Assembly: GCA_030849065.1 (NCBI GenBank)
Contig: JASAON010001655.1
Location: forward strand, 124,001-188,000
Length of the DNA: 64,000 bases
From: Jaenimonas drosophilae
Taxonomy: Eukaryota > Euglenozoa > Kinetoplastea > Trypanosomatida > Trypanosomatidae
Direction: 5' to 3'
In this document: one piece after another, positions 36,021 through 44,611 of the stretch
Layout of the letters: each line of letters starts with the position of its first letter
How positions within the stretch are numbered: position 1 is the first letter of the stretch
Made by a program: the position numbers and the translations under genes
Notes under the pieces: model-generated
Seen by the model: the letters and a program-made list of their open reading frames with translations, nothing else
Databases searched by the model: none
Told to the model about the DNA's origin: nothing

Positions 36021-36749
36021 TTAGTTGCTGCGGTAGTTCTCGAGCTCCGCATCGAGCTGCTCGCGAGTGGGGGCGGGGCGGTGCGGAGCACCACCACGAC
36101 GATCATTGCGACGCCCACCGTTGTTGTTGTTGTTGTTATTGCGGTTGTTGTTGTTGTTGTTGTTATTGCGGCCGTTGTTGCTGTTGTTGCGGCCGTTGTT
36201 GTTGTTGTTGTTGTTGCGACCATTGTTGTTGTTGCGGTTGTTGTTGTTGTTGTTGCGGCCGTTGTTGTTGTTGTTGTTGCCACCGCGGCGGCCCTTATCT
36301 CCGCCACGACGAGACTCCACCGCATCGCGGCGGTCGCGCATGCGCAGACGGCGGCCGCGCGTGAAGGCGAAGCGGCGGCCCTCACCACCACGTGGCATCA
36401 AATCCTCACGACGGACGAGGACGTAGCGCTCACGGCGGAGCTCGCGATCAAAATCATCATCACGGCGGAAGCGATCGCGGTTTCCACGGCGGAAGATGCC
36501 GCGGTCGCTGAAGCGGCGCACCACAGCGCGCTCGGGAGCAAAGCGACGGACACGGCGCACCTGCACACCTCCGCGGCCGAAACCTTCCATCCGCGTGCGG
36601 CGCTCACTCACAATAAAGCGGCGTGGGGCCACCAAATCTTCGTTGTCGCTGCGACGGCGATCACGGGCGTCAGCGAGGGCCGAAACACGGCGCTTGTTGC
36701 GGTCGTAGAGCGTGCGCAGACGGCGGCGGTCATAATCATCACGGCCCAT
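36021..36749 (-). CDS. Arg-rich/poly-Asn RNA-binding-type protein with ALYREF/CHTOP-like C-terminal motif
   Basis: A 242-residue protein. The first ~150 residues are Arg/Asp-rich ('MGRDDYDRRRLRTLYDRNKRR', 'RDRFRRDDDFDRELRRERY'). Then comes an Arg-Gly-Gly patch, about 75 residues of Asn runs broken by single Gly/Arg, a second RGG patch, and the C-terminus 'TREQLDAELENYRSN'. That ending closely matches the UAP56-binding motif of mRNA export adaptors (ALYREF/Yra1, CHTOP: EQLDAELDAY). No RRM domain is seen. An inferred role is coupling mRNA to the helicase Sub2/UAP56 for nuclear export. Poly-Asn is encoded by AAC/AAT triplets and could vary in length. Confidence 0.75.
   Translation of the reverse strand: MGRDDYDRRRLRTLYDRNKRRVSALADARDRRRSDNEDLVAPRRFIVSERRTRMEGFGRGGVQVRRVRRFAPERAVVRRFSDRGIFRRGNRDRFRRDDDFDRELRRERYVLVRREDLMPRGGEGRRFAFTRGRRLRMRDRRDAVESRRGGDKGRRGGNNNNNNGRNNNNNNRNNNNGRNNNNNNNGRNNSNNGRNNNNNNNNRNNNNNNNGGRRNDRRGGAPHRPAPTREQLDAELENYRSN
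36115..36285 (-). repeat. AAC/AAT triplet array coding poly-Asn
   Basis: On + the array reads (GTT)n interrupted by gcg, gcc and att units. It codes the Asn-rich segment of the preceding gene call. Confidence 0.9.
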
Positions 36750-37076
36750 GGTGATGGATGTAAAATGACGGTTGGAGGGGAGTGGGGTAGTACTAGTAGT
36801 AACGAAGAACACAAAGTGTGTGCTGAAAAGTAAGAAGAAGATGAGACAAGAGAGACGTGTTACATGACGTCATGGTGAGGGTACAAAGTGTGGTAGTGAA
36901 GAGAGCACTAAACTACCTGTAGTAGTAGTAGTAGTCTCTGTCATGATGTTATGAATGATGGTTGTTGTTGTTGTGGTTGAGTGGTGTTGCACCACATCAC
37001 ACACACACGCACACATGTGTGTGTGCGTGTGAGGTGAGCTATACATCGGAGTATCTCACACACTGGTCAGTCCTTA
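36750..37076 (-). other. Intergenic region, no gene seen
   Basis: It holds the splice region for the Asn/Arg-rich gene and the 3' flank of the large LRR/WD40 gene. Short AGT, TTG and GT/CA repeats occur at 36917-36934, 36961-36976 and 37000-37030. Confidence 0.4.
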
Positions 37077-40000
37077 CTACTTGGCCCTTTCTGCCGAAAT
37101 AACCCGTGAAGAGATGGCGTCACCGGTGTTGTGGCCCGTGATGAGTGTGGGCTGATCATGCAGCACACCCAGCTCCATCGAGACGGTGTCGGTGAGTGCC
37201 ACGGTGCTAAAGACATCATCCTTGTCCGTGTTGGCCACCACAAGTGTGTTGTCAGTCATGATGAAGAAGGCCAAGTTGCCATAAACCGCCATACAACGTG
37301 GGCCGTGATGCATGAGGTAGCTCGACGTGATGACGAGATCTGCCTTCACCGCCACGAAACACGCCTTGGTTGGGGAGGAGATGTTCTGCACGCAGATGCG
37401 GTATATTGAGCCGGTGCCGTCCAGGAACGTGAGGATGCCCGACAGCGGATCCTTCTTGGCCATCAAGATGGGCTCCGGGTGGGTGTAGGTGGCACGTTCC
37501 GCACATCGTGCCACATTCCAGAGCCGAATGTTGCAATCTTCACCAACGGTGTAGGCCAAACTACCAAAGAAGGAGGCATGTAGTGTTCTGCCCGTGTGCC
37601 CCACCAGCCGGCAGAGCATCGAAGGCTCATCCATGTGGTAAATGAGGGAGCAGCTACTGCCATGCACGAAGTAGGTGAGACCAAAATATCCATCCTCCTC
37701 GGAGCGAAACAGATGCACCTCTGCCTCATCCAACGTATCGGATGGTAAGTAGCGCGTGGTTTCACTTCCATCCACGAGGTTGTGTTGGCGAATCACCAGC
37801 TCCCCGCTGGGTATGTAGAGCACCGTCTCATGGCCCATCACTACAGCACTGCGCGCGGAGCCCATCCGGTGCTGCATGCGCTTGCCCGTCTGGGTGGAGA
37901 AGAGGCCCAGTAGGTGTTGGGCATCCAAACAGGCAAAGATGGTGCTCGTGGAGTTGGTCGCCACCTCCGTGATGGCGGAGGTGGAGACCTTGGAGTTCTT
38001 CAGCCAGTTGGTTGTGAGGGAGCCCGCCTTCACTTGTGTGATGGAGGGCACGGGGGCGGCGAGAGACCACGACTTGATGCACCCCTCCGTGGTGGCGGCG
38101 TAGATGGTGTTGCCAAGCTCCAGCACCACCGCAAAGAGCCCAGCTGGGGCAGAGAGGGCCCCGACAGGCTTGCTGGTGCGTGCATCCCACAAGAGAATGT
38201 GGCGGCCCGTGTTGGCGAACATCATGCTACCATCCTCGGTGAAGCGCAGGGTGCCAATCTCGCGCTCCCCATCAAACTCATTTGGCAGCACCGACAAGCA
38301 GGTGCCCGTGATGGTCTTCCAGACCTTCACCCCTTCCGCCTGCCGCGTGAGGAGGTAGGAGCCGTTGGCCGTGAAGTGGAGGGAGGATAGTGGGGTTGAG
38401 CCGGTGGCCACGCGATGCACCAAATCACCCGTTGCCATCCACAAATAGAGCAAATTACCAACGCTGGAGGCGATGAGGCGGCCATCGGCGTTGCAGTGAA
38501 CGAGACGGATCGGGCCATCGTGTTGCAACTTGATTGGGTTGGTGTGCTCATCATCGAGGAGGTACATATCGCACTGGGCAAGGAGCAGCACACGGCTGCC
38601 GCAGAACTGCGCAGACTTGGCTGGGGAGGCGCCAATGTCGGGAAGATCCTGGATGGTGCGTTTGCGTGGGATATCCAAAATGCAGAGTGAGCTGGTGGCG
38701 CGGTTGACGGCGATGAGGATGGTGCCAAATGGATCCAGCGCATCCTCACGTGGGGTGGCGGTGAGCTCCGACACGAAGAAGAAGGATTTGCTCACAAAGT
38801 CCCACAGGAGGAGCTGCTCCGCACTCATCACCACCACACGTGTGCCTGTGGCCATGAGCGCGCCAAGAATCTTTTGGTTGTTTTCAAAGGGCATTGAAAT
38901 TTTGGCCACACACTCGCCACTGCCGGAGCAAAAGACGCTCACGGTGTCGGGGGTGGAGGCCACCACGTACTCACCACGCCCGTGGAGGAACTGGCACACC
39001 CCTTCGAGAGACCACGTAGAGACGCTCGTATCTTCCGAGCCACGGTTGGTTGGGTGGAGCACCGTGAGGGGCGGGCTCTCCAGCTTCTCAATGGCGCTAC
39101 GAAAGAAGGGTGAGAGGTTGTGCTTCAGCAGCACCGTCTGGAAGAGGTTCTGGGAGTCTCGTTGCACCTCCATCATGGCCCACTGGAGTGCCTCATCGTC
39201 CAGCTGCACATCCATCATATCACCCACGGTGTTGAGCTCCTCGAGGACCTCCTTGGCAAGGATCAGACGAAAGTAGGCGGCAATGACGTAGATGGCGGCA
39301 TCCTTGCGACGAAGAATCATGTGCATCACCACGGTGTTAAGGAGAAGCCGCGATGCCCCGACAAAGTTGCCGTTGCTGACGAGGAGGGGCAGTGAGTAGA
39401 GCATCGCATTCACCATCTCTGGGCTCCGGGTGACCACCAGCCGGTAGAGATGATTCTCAACGAGCACGCTCACATGATCCACGTGCTCCGCATACATGGT
39501 AGAGACGGTGCCGCGAATGGTCTCGTGAGACAGTTGGGCCATGGATTCGGCACTCCAATCTACCAAATCGAGCTCCGCCAGCTGAAAGAGGGCGGGCAAG
39601 ACACTATGCTTCTCACACGGCCCGAGCTCTTCACAAATGTAGAGGAGCTCAGGCACGGGCAGTGCCGCGAAGGAGAGGCACAACAAGATGTAGCGCAGGG
39701 TTATAGGGGAGTGAAAGCTCTCGAGGGAGGCACACATCTCGGCGATCACCTCCGATGTGGTGTCGGGCAAGCGTTCGAGCAGGTCGCAGGTGTCTGCCTC
39801 CGTTTGCGGTGCGCCATGTGGTTGGATGCATACAAACTGAATGTAGGCGGCCACGAGACGCGGATAGAGGAGAGTGGTGGATTCATCTTTTTGGAGGTAG
39901 GCGGCGTCGGCACCTTTGGCCGTCTTCTCGCCGCCGCCATCGCCGATGCTGCATTCCTCCATCCCGGAGAGATGAATGCCGCGCTCCGACAAACAACGGC

Positions 40001-41732
40001 GGAGCAGATTAAGCCGGTGGCGCTCCCCAATCGGGAGTATGAGGCAGACGTAGGGCTGTGGTGAGCGCTTGCGCATGTAGGCGAGGATGGGGCTCTCCGT
40101 ATTGAGAGAGATGGCAATCTTAATGTGGCCCGAGAAGCTGTTGGGGAGCCAATCCACGGCGGCGTTGCAATCCTGGCCGAGGGTATCTGCCGCATCGAGA
40201 CGGGAGATGAGGAGGGTGATGGGCGGGCCGTGGTAGTTGGCGATGGCCTGATGCACCGCAGAGAGGAGGGCACCGATACTCGGGAATTCGAGGGATGAGG
40301 TGGGGGCAAAGACGCGGAGGATGGAGTACAGAATGACCACCACGTTTCGGTTTTTTAGATCCACGCTCATGTGAACGACCTTGGCCTGAAGCGAGGTGCG
40401 GTCGCCCACCGTTGTGCCGCCATCCATCTGCCGTTGGCGGAGGAAGTCGGCGGCGTAGCTTAGAATCTCCCCCTTGCCCAGGTTGCCGGCACCAAAGAGG
40501 ATGAAGGGGACACTCACCGCGGAGGAGTGGTCCTCGAGGTAGTTGAAGAGCACCGCCGACTTCTTCACGTGCAGGGCACCGAGGGCGGCCTCCCGCTTGG
40601 TGCGCGTGAGCTCATCAAGATTTTCAGGTTGTTGGCGCAGCTCCAGCGTAAGTTGGGAGTGGCGCAACGGATCCTCGGAGAAGGTTGTTCCGAGGGCCGC
40701 GATGAGGTCGCTCTGACAGCGGAGGGAGAAGACGGATGGCGTCAAGGCGCAGGCATCCTGCCCAACATCCGCCACGAGGTGTCTGTACGCCTCCCCATCG
40801 AAGCCCGCACTGTGCAGCCACTGCTTCGCCGGCACCACGTTGCTCTCCTCCGCCCGTTTGGAGTCATCGAGGGCGTACACAAACACATTTCTGGCGCACC
40901 GATAGACCGGATCGCGTAGTACCCCAAGCTTGCTTCGAAGTGGCTCCACCTCTGGGCGTTTCTCTGCCAGGACCATCGCCAGCGCATTCTGCTGAGCGGT
41001 GGTGAGTGGGTTGGGCCCAATGAAGGCCGTGCACCACGTCAAGCCATGATTGTTGGCCTCGCTGCAGCGCTTCACCTGGGCCGACACCTTCTCCATGGAA
41101 TCTCCCTCCTTCAACGTCATGGGCGCCACGCGCACACGCATGCTCGCCACGTAGCTCCCAATCGTCTGGAGAACATCAGCGGCGTAGCGACGGACCTGCT
41201 CAACATCGCCCAACACCAAAATGAAGACGGTGCGCCACGTCAGGAGGTCCCGCTGTGGGCCGTACGGGTAGAAGCCCTTTTGCTGAAACTCAGCGTTGCT
41301 ATTGAGAGCATGCTGCAGGCGCTCGATCCACTCATCGGGCACCCCGCAGCCATCTAGACGCACCTTCACCAACGTGCGTTGGCGTCGCGCGGTTTCCCAC
41401 AAGAGACGTACCGTGTGGGTGGAGATGGGGTTGTCGGAGAGGTCCACTGCTTCTAGGCTAGGGTGGCCCTCCTCCAAGGTCTTGCAAAAGTGCTCTACGC
41501 AGGCCGCATCTACACCATTCTTCTGCAGCAGCACCTCCGTGATGCCTTGGTGGTTATGGACGAAGTCCAGGACGGCGTGTACGCCAAGATTTCCTAAGAA
41601 GGTTTTGGAGGCGTCAATGCGCTGCAGCCGCATCAGATCGGGCTGATCCAGCTGCGCCAGCACTTCTCGATTCGGTTTCACTCCATAGCGCTGGCAGGAT
41701 TCCACGTAGGGCCCACGCCCGAGCTCTAACAT
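37077..41732 (-). CDS. Giant LRR - STAND-type NTPase - WD40 protein (TEP1/NWD1-like)
   Basis: A 1551-residue protein. Residues ~35-145 are leucine-rich repeats ('SLEAVDLSDNPISTHTVRLL', 'LVKVRLDGCGVPDEW'). About 165-300 resembles the DUF4062-like module before the NTPase in TEP1/NWD1/NPHP3. A P-loop NTPase follows with 'FGAGNLGKGE' at 413-422 (G414...GK420) and a Walker-B-like 'ITLLISRLDAAD' at 505-516. Helical arm domains span 620-890, and WD40-type propellers about 905-1551 ('LLLWDF', 'GNLLYLWMATGD', 'IRLWNVA'). Walker A ends in Gly instead of Ser/Thr, so nucleotide handling may be altered. In the wider family, repeats sense and the NTPase oligomerises. The target is unknown. ATG 41732 is the first after the probable AG. 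An upstream open extension is CA-repeat noise. Confidence 0.75.
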   Translation of the reverse strand: MLELGRGPYVESCQRYGVKPNREVLAQLDQPDLMRLQRIDASKTFLGNLGVHAVLDFVHNHQGITEVLLQKNGVDAACVEHFCKTLEEGHPSLEAVDLSDNPISTHTVRLLWETARRQRTLVKVRLDGCGVPDEWIERLQHALNSNAEFQQKGFYPYGPQRDLLTWRTVFILVLGDVEQVRRYAADVLQTIGSYVASMRVRVAPMTLKEGDSMEKVSAQVKRCSEANNHGLTWCTAFIGPNPLTTAQQNALAMVLAEKRPEVEPLRSKLGVLRDPVYRCARNVFVYALDDSKRAEESNVVPAKQWLHSAGFDGEAYRHLVADVGQDACALTPSVFSLRCQSDLIAALGTTFSEDPLRHSQLTLELRQQPENLDELTRTKREAALGALHVKKSAVLFNYLEDHSSAVSVPFILFGAGNLGKGEILSYAADFLRQRQMDGGTTVGDRTSLQAKVVHMSVDLKNRNVVVILYSILRVFAPTSSLEFPSIGALLSAVHQAIANYHGPPITLLISRLDAADTLGQDCNAAVDWLPNSFSGHIKIAISLNTESPILAYMRKRSPQPYVCLILPIGERHRLNLLRRCLSERGIHLSGMEECSIGDGGGEKTAKGADAAYLQKDESTTLLYPRLVAAYIQFVCIQPHGAPQTEADTCDLLERLPDTTSEVIAEMCASLESFHSPITLRYILLCLSFAALPVPELLYICEELGPCEKHSVLPALFQLAELDLVDWSAESMAQLSHETIRGTVSTMYAEHVDHVSVLVENHLYRLVVTRSPEMVNAMLYSLPLLVSNGNFVGASRLLLNTVVMHMILRRKDAAIYVIAAYFRLILAKEVLEELNTVGDMMDVQLDDEALQWAMMEVQRDSQNLFQTVLLKHNLSPFFRSAIEKLESPPLTVLHPTNRGSEDTSVSTWSLEGVCQFLHGRGEYVVASTPDTVSVFCSGSGECVAKISMPFENNQKILGALMATGTRVVVMSAEQLLLWDFVSKSFFFVSELTATPREDALDPFGTILIAVNRATSSLCILDIPRKRTIQDLPDIGASPAKSAQFCGSRVLLLAQCDMYLLDDEHTNPIKLQHDGPIRLVHCNADGRLIASSVGNLLYLWMATGDLVHRVATGSTPLSSLHFTANGSYLLTRQAEGVKVWKTITGTCLSVLPNEFDGEREIGTLRFTEDGSMMFANTGRHILLWDARTSKPVGALSAPAGLFAVVLELGNTIYAATTEGCIKSWSLAAPVPSITQVKAGSLTTNWLKNSKVSTSAITEVATNSTSTIFACLDAQHLLGLFSTQTGKRMQHRMGSARSAVVMGHETVLYIPSGELVIRQHNLVDGSETTRYLPSDTLDEAEVHLFRSEEDGYFGLTYFVHGSSCSLIYHMDEPSMLCRLVGHTGRTLHASFFGSLAYTVGEDCNIRLWNVARCAERATYTHPEPILMAKKDPLSGILTFLDGTGSIYRICVQNISSPTKACFVAVKADLVITSSYLMHHGPRCMAVYGNLAFFIMTDNTLVVANTDKDDVFSTVALTDTVSMELGVLHDQPTLITGHNTGDAISSRVISAERAK
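40470..40493 (-). other. Degenerate Walker A motif of the STAND-like NTPase
   Basis: It encodes GAGNLGKG (residues 414-421): the glycine-rich loop and Lys are kept, but the Mg-coordinating Ser/Thr is Gly. Confidence 0.7.
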
Positions 41733-42292
41733 TCTCGCCAAGATGCCGTGGCCGACAAAATATGTGAAGCTTTTTTTTTTGTGTGTGTGTGTGCAACCAA
41801 TGAAGAAGGAGAAGAGGATGGTAGCCAACATCCGCATACATTTACAGCATGGGCAACACACATCATCACCATCAACGTGATGGAGAGAGAAGCCATGTTG
41901 TGGGCTTAGCTCACGTACTAATGCAACTGAGTTGTTTGCGCCGTCAAACGAACCCTCGCCCCACTTGGAACATCGCACGTGTTTAGAGTCGAGGAAGGCA
42001 CCAAACAATGAAGAATCAAGAAAAATAGGGTGTGGCCACACAAATAAACGAAGGAAGGAGACGTGTGTGCGTGTGTGTGTGTGTGCGTGATGGGATGAGT
42101 AGCGCGTGAGGGCATAGTCAGTCCAGTGAGAACCTGCCCACGTACAAACACACACACACACGCACAGAGAGAGAGAAACACACACCGGCATTGGCAGTCC
42201 GCCTCACAAGCAACGGTGAAGTGGCACCACTGTGTATGCAACACACACACTCACACACACTCACACACACACTCTCTCTCTCTTTCCTCTGC
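41733..42292 (-). other. Intergenic region with several CA/GT and GA microsatellites
   Basis: About 560 bases between the ADHAPS stop and the LRR/WD40 start. Dinucleotide runs lie at about 41780-41793, 42064-42088, 42148-42184 and 42240-42284. A C/T tract on - (41805-41822) probably serves the LRR/WD40 gene. No separate gene is supported. Confidence 0.5.
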
Positions 42293-44167
42293 CTAGAGAT
42301 GCGCCACGGGCTTGAAGGCGCCAGGGATGCCAATCTTGTCAAACATCATCTCAGATTTTTGGCGGCTGCGGAGGGCCTCCGCTGACTCACCCGACTTGGG
42401 TGCGGCAGGAAGAAGCTTTCCGGGGTTGCAAATGTTCTTGGGGTCTACCTGGTGCTTGATGGAGTGAAGCAGGCTCATGCTGCCGGGCCCCATGAAACGG
42501 TTCATCCACGGGACGTGTTCGTAGCCGATGCCGTGGTGATGGGTGAGGTTGCCGGTGTAGCGGAGCATGGCCTCCATCGCACGGGTCTTGATCTGCAAAA
42601 AGAGCTTGAGATCATTCTCATCCCCTTGGGCGCTGGCAAAGGTGAAGTAGAGGCAGCATCCATAGCGGTACTGGTGCGCGGTGTGGCAGCCGATCCAACC
42701 CGTCTTGCCATTCTCACGCCACACACTCCGTACGGCATCCTTCACCGCCCGCCAGCAGGGGATAGCCTGGGAGTAGAGCACACTCGTCTCAAACACATCG
42801 GCCCAGTGGGAGAGGGAGAGGGCAAAATCACGAATGTAGGGCAGATCGTACTTCTTCTCCTGCCAGCTCTCACCCGCCTTGCGGCCAATGCATACACCAC
42901 CAAATGCTCGGTAGACGGCGGCCGTCTCAGCACGCTGAAACTGCACGCGTTTCTTGGTGCCCTCGAAGCCCACAATCACCAAGCTAAGTTTGCGGAGGTC
43001 CCAGCCTTTGCCTGTGGCGAGGAAGGTCTTCATGCCCTTGCTAATGAGGGCCTCCAGTGGGGTTGGGTTGGCCGTGCTCATGGCCATACTCATTCGGAAG
43101 TCGTCCTCGTCGTAGAGCCGCATCGTGCATGGACGAATGCCCTTCTTGTTGCAGGTGTAGAAGGCGTTGTAGGCGACCTCAAAGCTGGGGAAGAGGTAGC
43201 CTTCGTAGTGCTTCTCCTCCGGGATGGGCTCGAGCTTGACCGTGGCCTCGGTGATGATGCCGAAGCTTCCCTCGGAGCCAATGAAGAGGCCGTTGAGATC
43301 CACGCCACAGGTGCGGGAGGTGATGGGGGTCTCAATGATGCCCGTTGGGGTGGCCACCTTTACAGCCACCACCATCTCCTCAATATCTCCGTACTGGTTA
43401 GACATGGCACCACTCCCGCGTGCCCCAATCCACCCACCGAGGGTGGAGTGGGTGTAGCTATCAGGGTCGTGGCCCATCATGAACCCATAACGGAAGAGCT
43501 GATCATCCAAGTCTGGGCCGAGAACGCCAGCCTCGAAGGTGGCGATGAGCGACTCACGGTCGATGCTCACCAAACGGTTCATGCGGCGCATATCCACCGA
43601 GACCACCATGCGTCGCTCAAGCGGGTTGGCCTCTACACCACCAGTGACGTTGGTGCCGCCACCAAATGGAATCACCACCACGTTGTGCTGATGCGCTAGC
43701 TCCATCAGCTTCACACAATCGCTGTGGTTGTTGGGGAGGACAATGCAGTCTGGGGCACGCTCCACGATTCCTCGGCGGACGCGCCACAAGTCGCGGTAGT
43801 TCTTGCCAACAATGTGTGCCAAGCGGCTCTTTCCATCTGGACGGATTTGCGATGCCTCAAAGTTGCTGGCCAAGTCCTGCATAAAGGCGGTGTGAATGAT
43901 GGGCTTGTTTATCTTGGCCAGGGCCTCATCGAGGGAGATGCTCGGAGACATGGGCGGGATGGCCCGTGGACCTTCACCTCCGCCGATCTCCTTGTGCAGG
44001 AAGTCGAGCAGATTGCGGATGATCTTGCCATCGACGTGGCGCACCCAGTACTCATGAGAGTCATCGAGCTTCATCTGAAGGCCCTCCTCACCCCATCCGT
44101 TCCATTTAATGTGCTCGTAGACCTCTGGCTTGTGGCTCGTGGCCTTGAGCGCGGATGGAGATTGCAT
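42293..44167 (-). CDS. ADHAPS: Alkyldihydroxyacetonephosphate synthase (ether-lipid biosynthesis), glycosomal
   Basis: A 624-residue FAD enzyme that swaps the acyl group of acyl-DHAP for a fatty alcohol, making the ether bond. It begins with the family start 'KWNGWG', followed by a PCMH-type FAD domain ('VVVIPFGGGTNVTGG', 'HSTLGGWIGARGSGAMSNQYG'), the substrate domain, and 'HHHGIGYEHVPWM' containing the active-site histidines. The C-terminus 'NPGKLLP...KPVAHL' ends in AHL, an acceptable PTS1 for import into glycosomes, where kinetoplastid ether-lipid synthesis takes place. Full length and intact. The upstream in-frame extension (63 codons) is unlikely, and ATG 44167 was chosen as it opens the conserved part. 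Confidence 0.96.
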   Translation of the reverse strand: MQSPSALKATSHKPEVYEHIKWNGWGEEGLQMKLDDSHEYWVRHVDGKIIRNLLDFLHKEIGGGEGPRAIPPMSPSISLDEALAKINKPIIHTAFMQDLASNFEASQIRPDGKSRLAHIVGKNYRDLWRVRRGIVERAPDCIVLPNNHSDCVKLMELAHQHNVVVIPFGGGTNVTGGVEANPLERRMVVSVDMRRMNRLVSIDRESLIATFEAGVLGPDLDDQLFRYGFMMGHDPDSYTHSTLGGWIGARGSGAMSNQYGDIEEMVVAVKVATPTGIIETPITSRTCGVDLNGLFIGSEGSFGIITEATVKLEPIPEEKHYEGYLFPSFEVAYNAFYTCNKKGIRPCTMRLYDEDDFRMSMAMSTANPTPLEALISKGMKTFLATGKGWDLRKLSLVIVGFEGTKKRVQFQRAETAAVYRAFGGVCIGRKAGESWQEKKYDLPYIRDFALSLSHWADVFETSVLYSQAIPCWRAVKDAVRSVWRENGKTGWIGCHTAHQYRYGCCLYFTFASAQGDENDLKLFLQIKTRAMEAMLRYTGNLTHHHGIGYEHVPWMNRFMGPGSMSLLHSIKHQVDPKNICNPGKLLPAAPKSGESAEALRSRQKSEMMFDKIGIPGAFKPVAHL

Positions 44168-44611
44168 GGTGAGTGTGTGTGTAGATGGTTGTGTTGGCTC
44201 GGGTAAATACTGCTCAATGATGTAATTTCTTTTTTCCGTTTGTTCGTGTTCTTGTTGTTTGGATACGATAGCCGTGTGAGGTAGGACAGAGATACGTAGA
44301 TGTACTTCTTTTAAATCTATACCCCCCAAAATAGGCAGACAAACAACAGCAATCAAGATGAGCGGTTCGTGAAGCCGCTAAAGACTCTACTTGTGTGTGT
44401 GCTTCCTTGAGAAATTGAAATTGGATTGAGAAATTGGATGCGGATGATCAGCAAACATGGTAGGAACAGAGACAACACATGTCCCAAGAGAGGGAGCCTT
44501 CACGTACAACATCAGGAATGAAAAAACTATGTGGGTGAAGAGGGGTGGGGAGTTTTGGCAACAGCACAGGGGAGGGGTCAGCACCACCCCATCCAGCAAA
44601 TCCTTTGGTGC
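44168..44611 (-). other. Intergenic region, no gene seen
   Basis: About 440 bases: splice region of ADHAPS and 3' flank of the LysRS gene. No gene-like ORF or structured RNA was recognised. Confidence 0.4.

Noticed and set aside
35994..36833. 279-codon + strand frame rich in Val/Ile/Ala
   Set aside because: It is the antisense of the AAC/AAT-coded poly-Asn gene.
41733..42191. Upstream in-frame extension of the giant LRR/WD40 gene
   Set aside because: Encodes CA/GT-repeat-derived Cys/Val/His/Thr sequence and starts before the likely splice acceptor.
42240..42300. + strand CT tract followed by tagAG and ATG near the ADHAPS stop
   Set aside because: It looks like a splice acceptor, but any + frame there is antisense to ADHAPS.
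42452..43699. 415-codon + strand frame
   Set aside because: Antisense of ADHAPS, which is unambiguous on the - strand.
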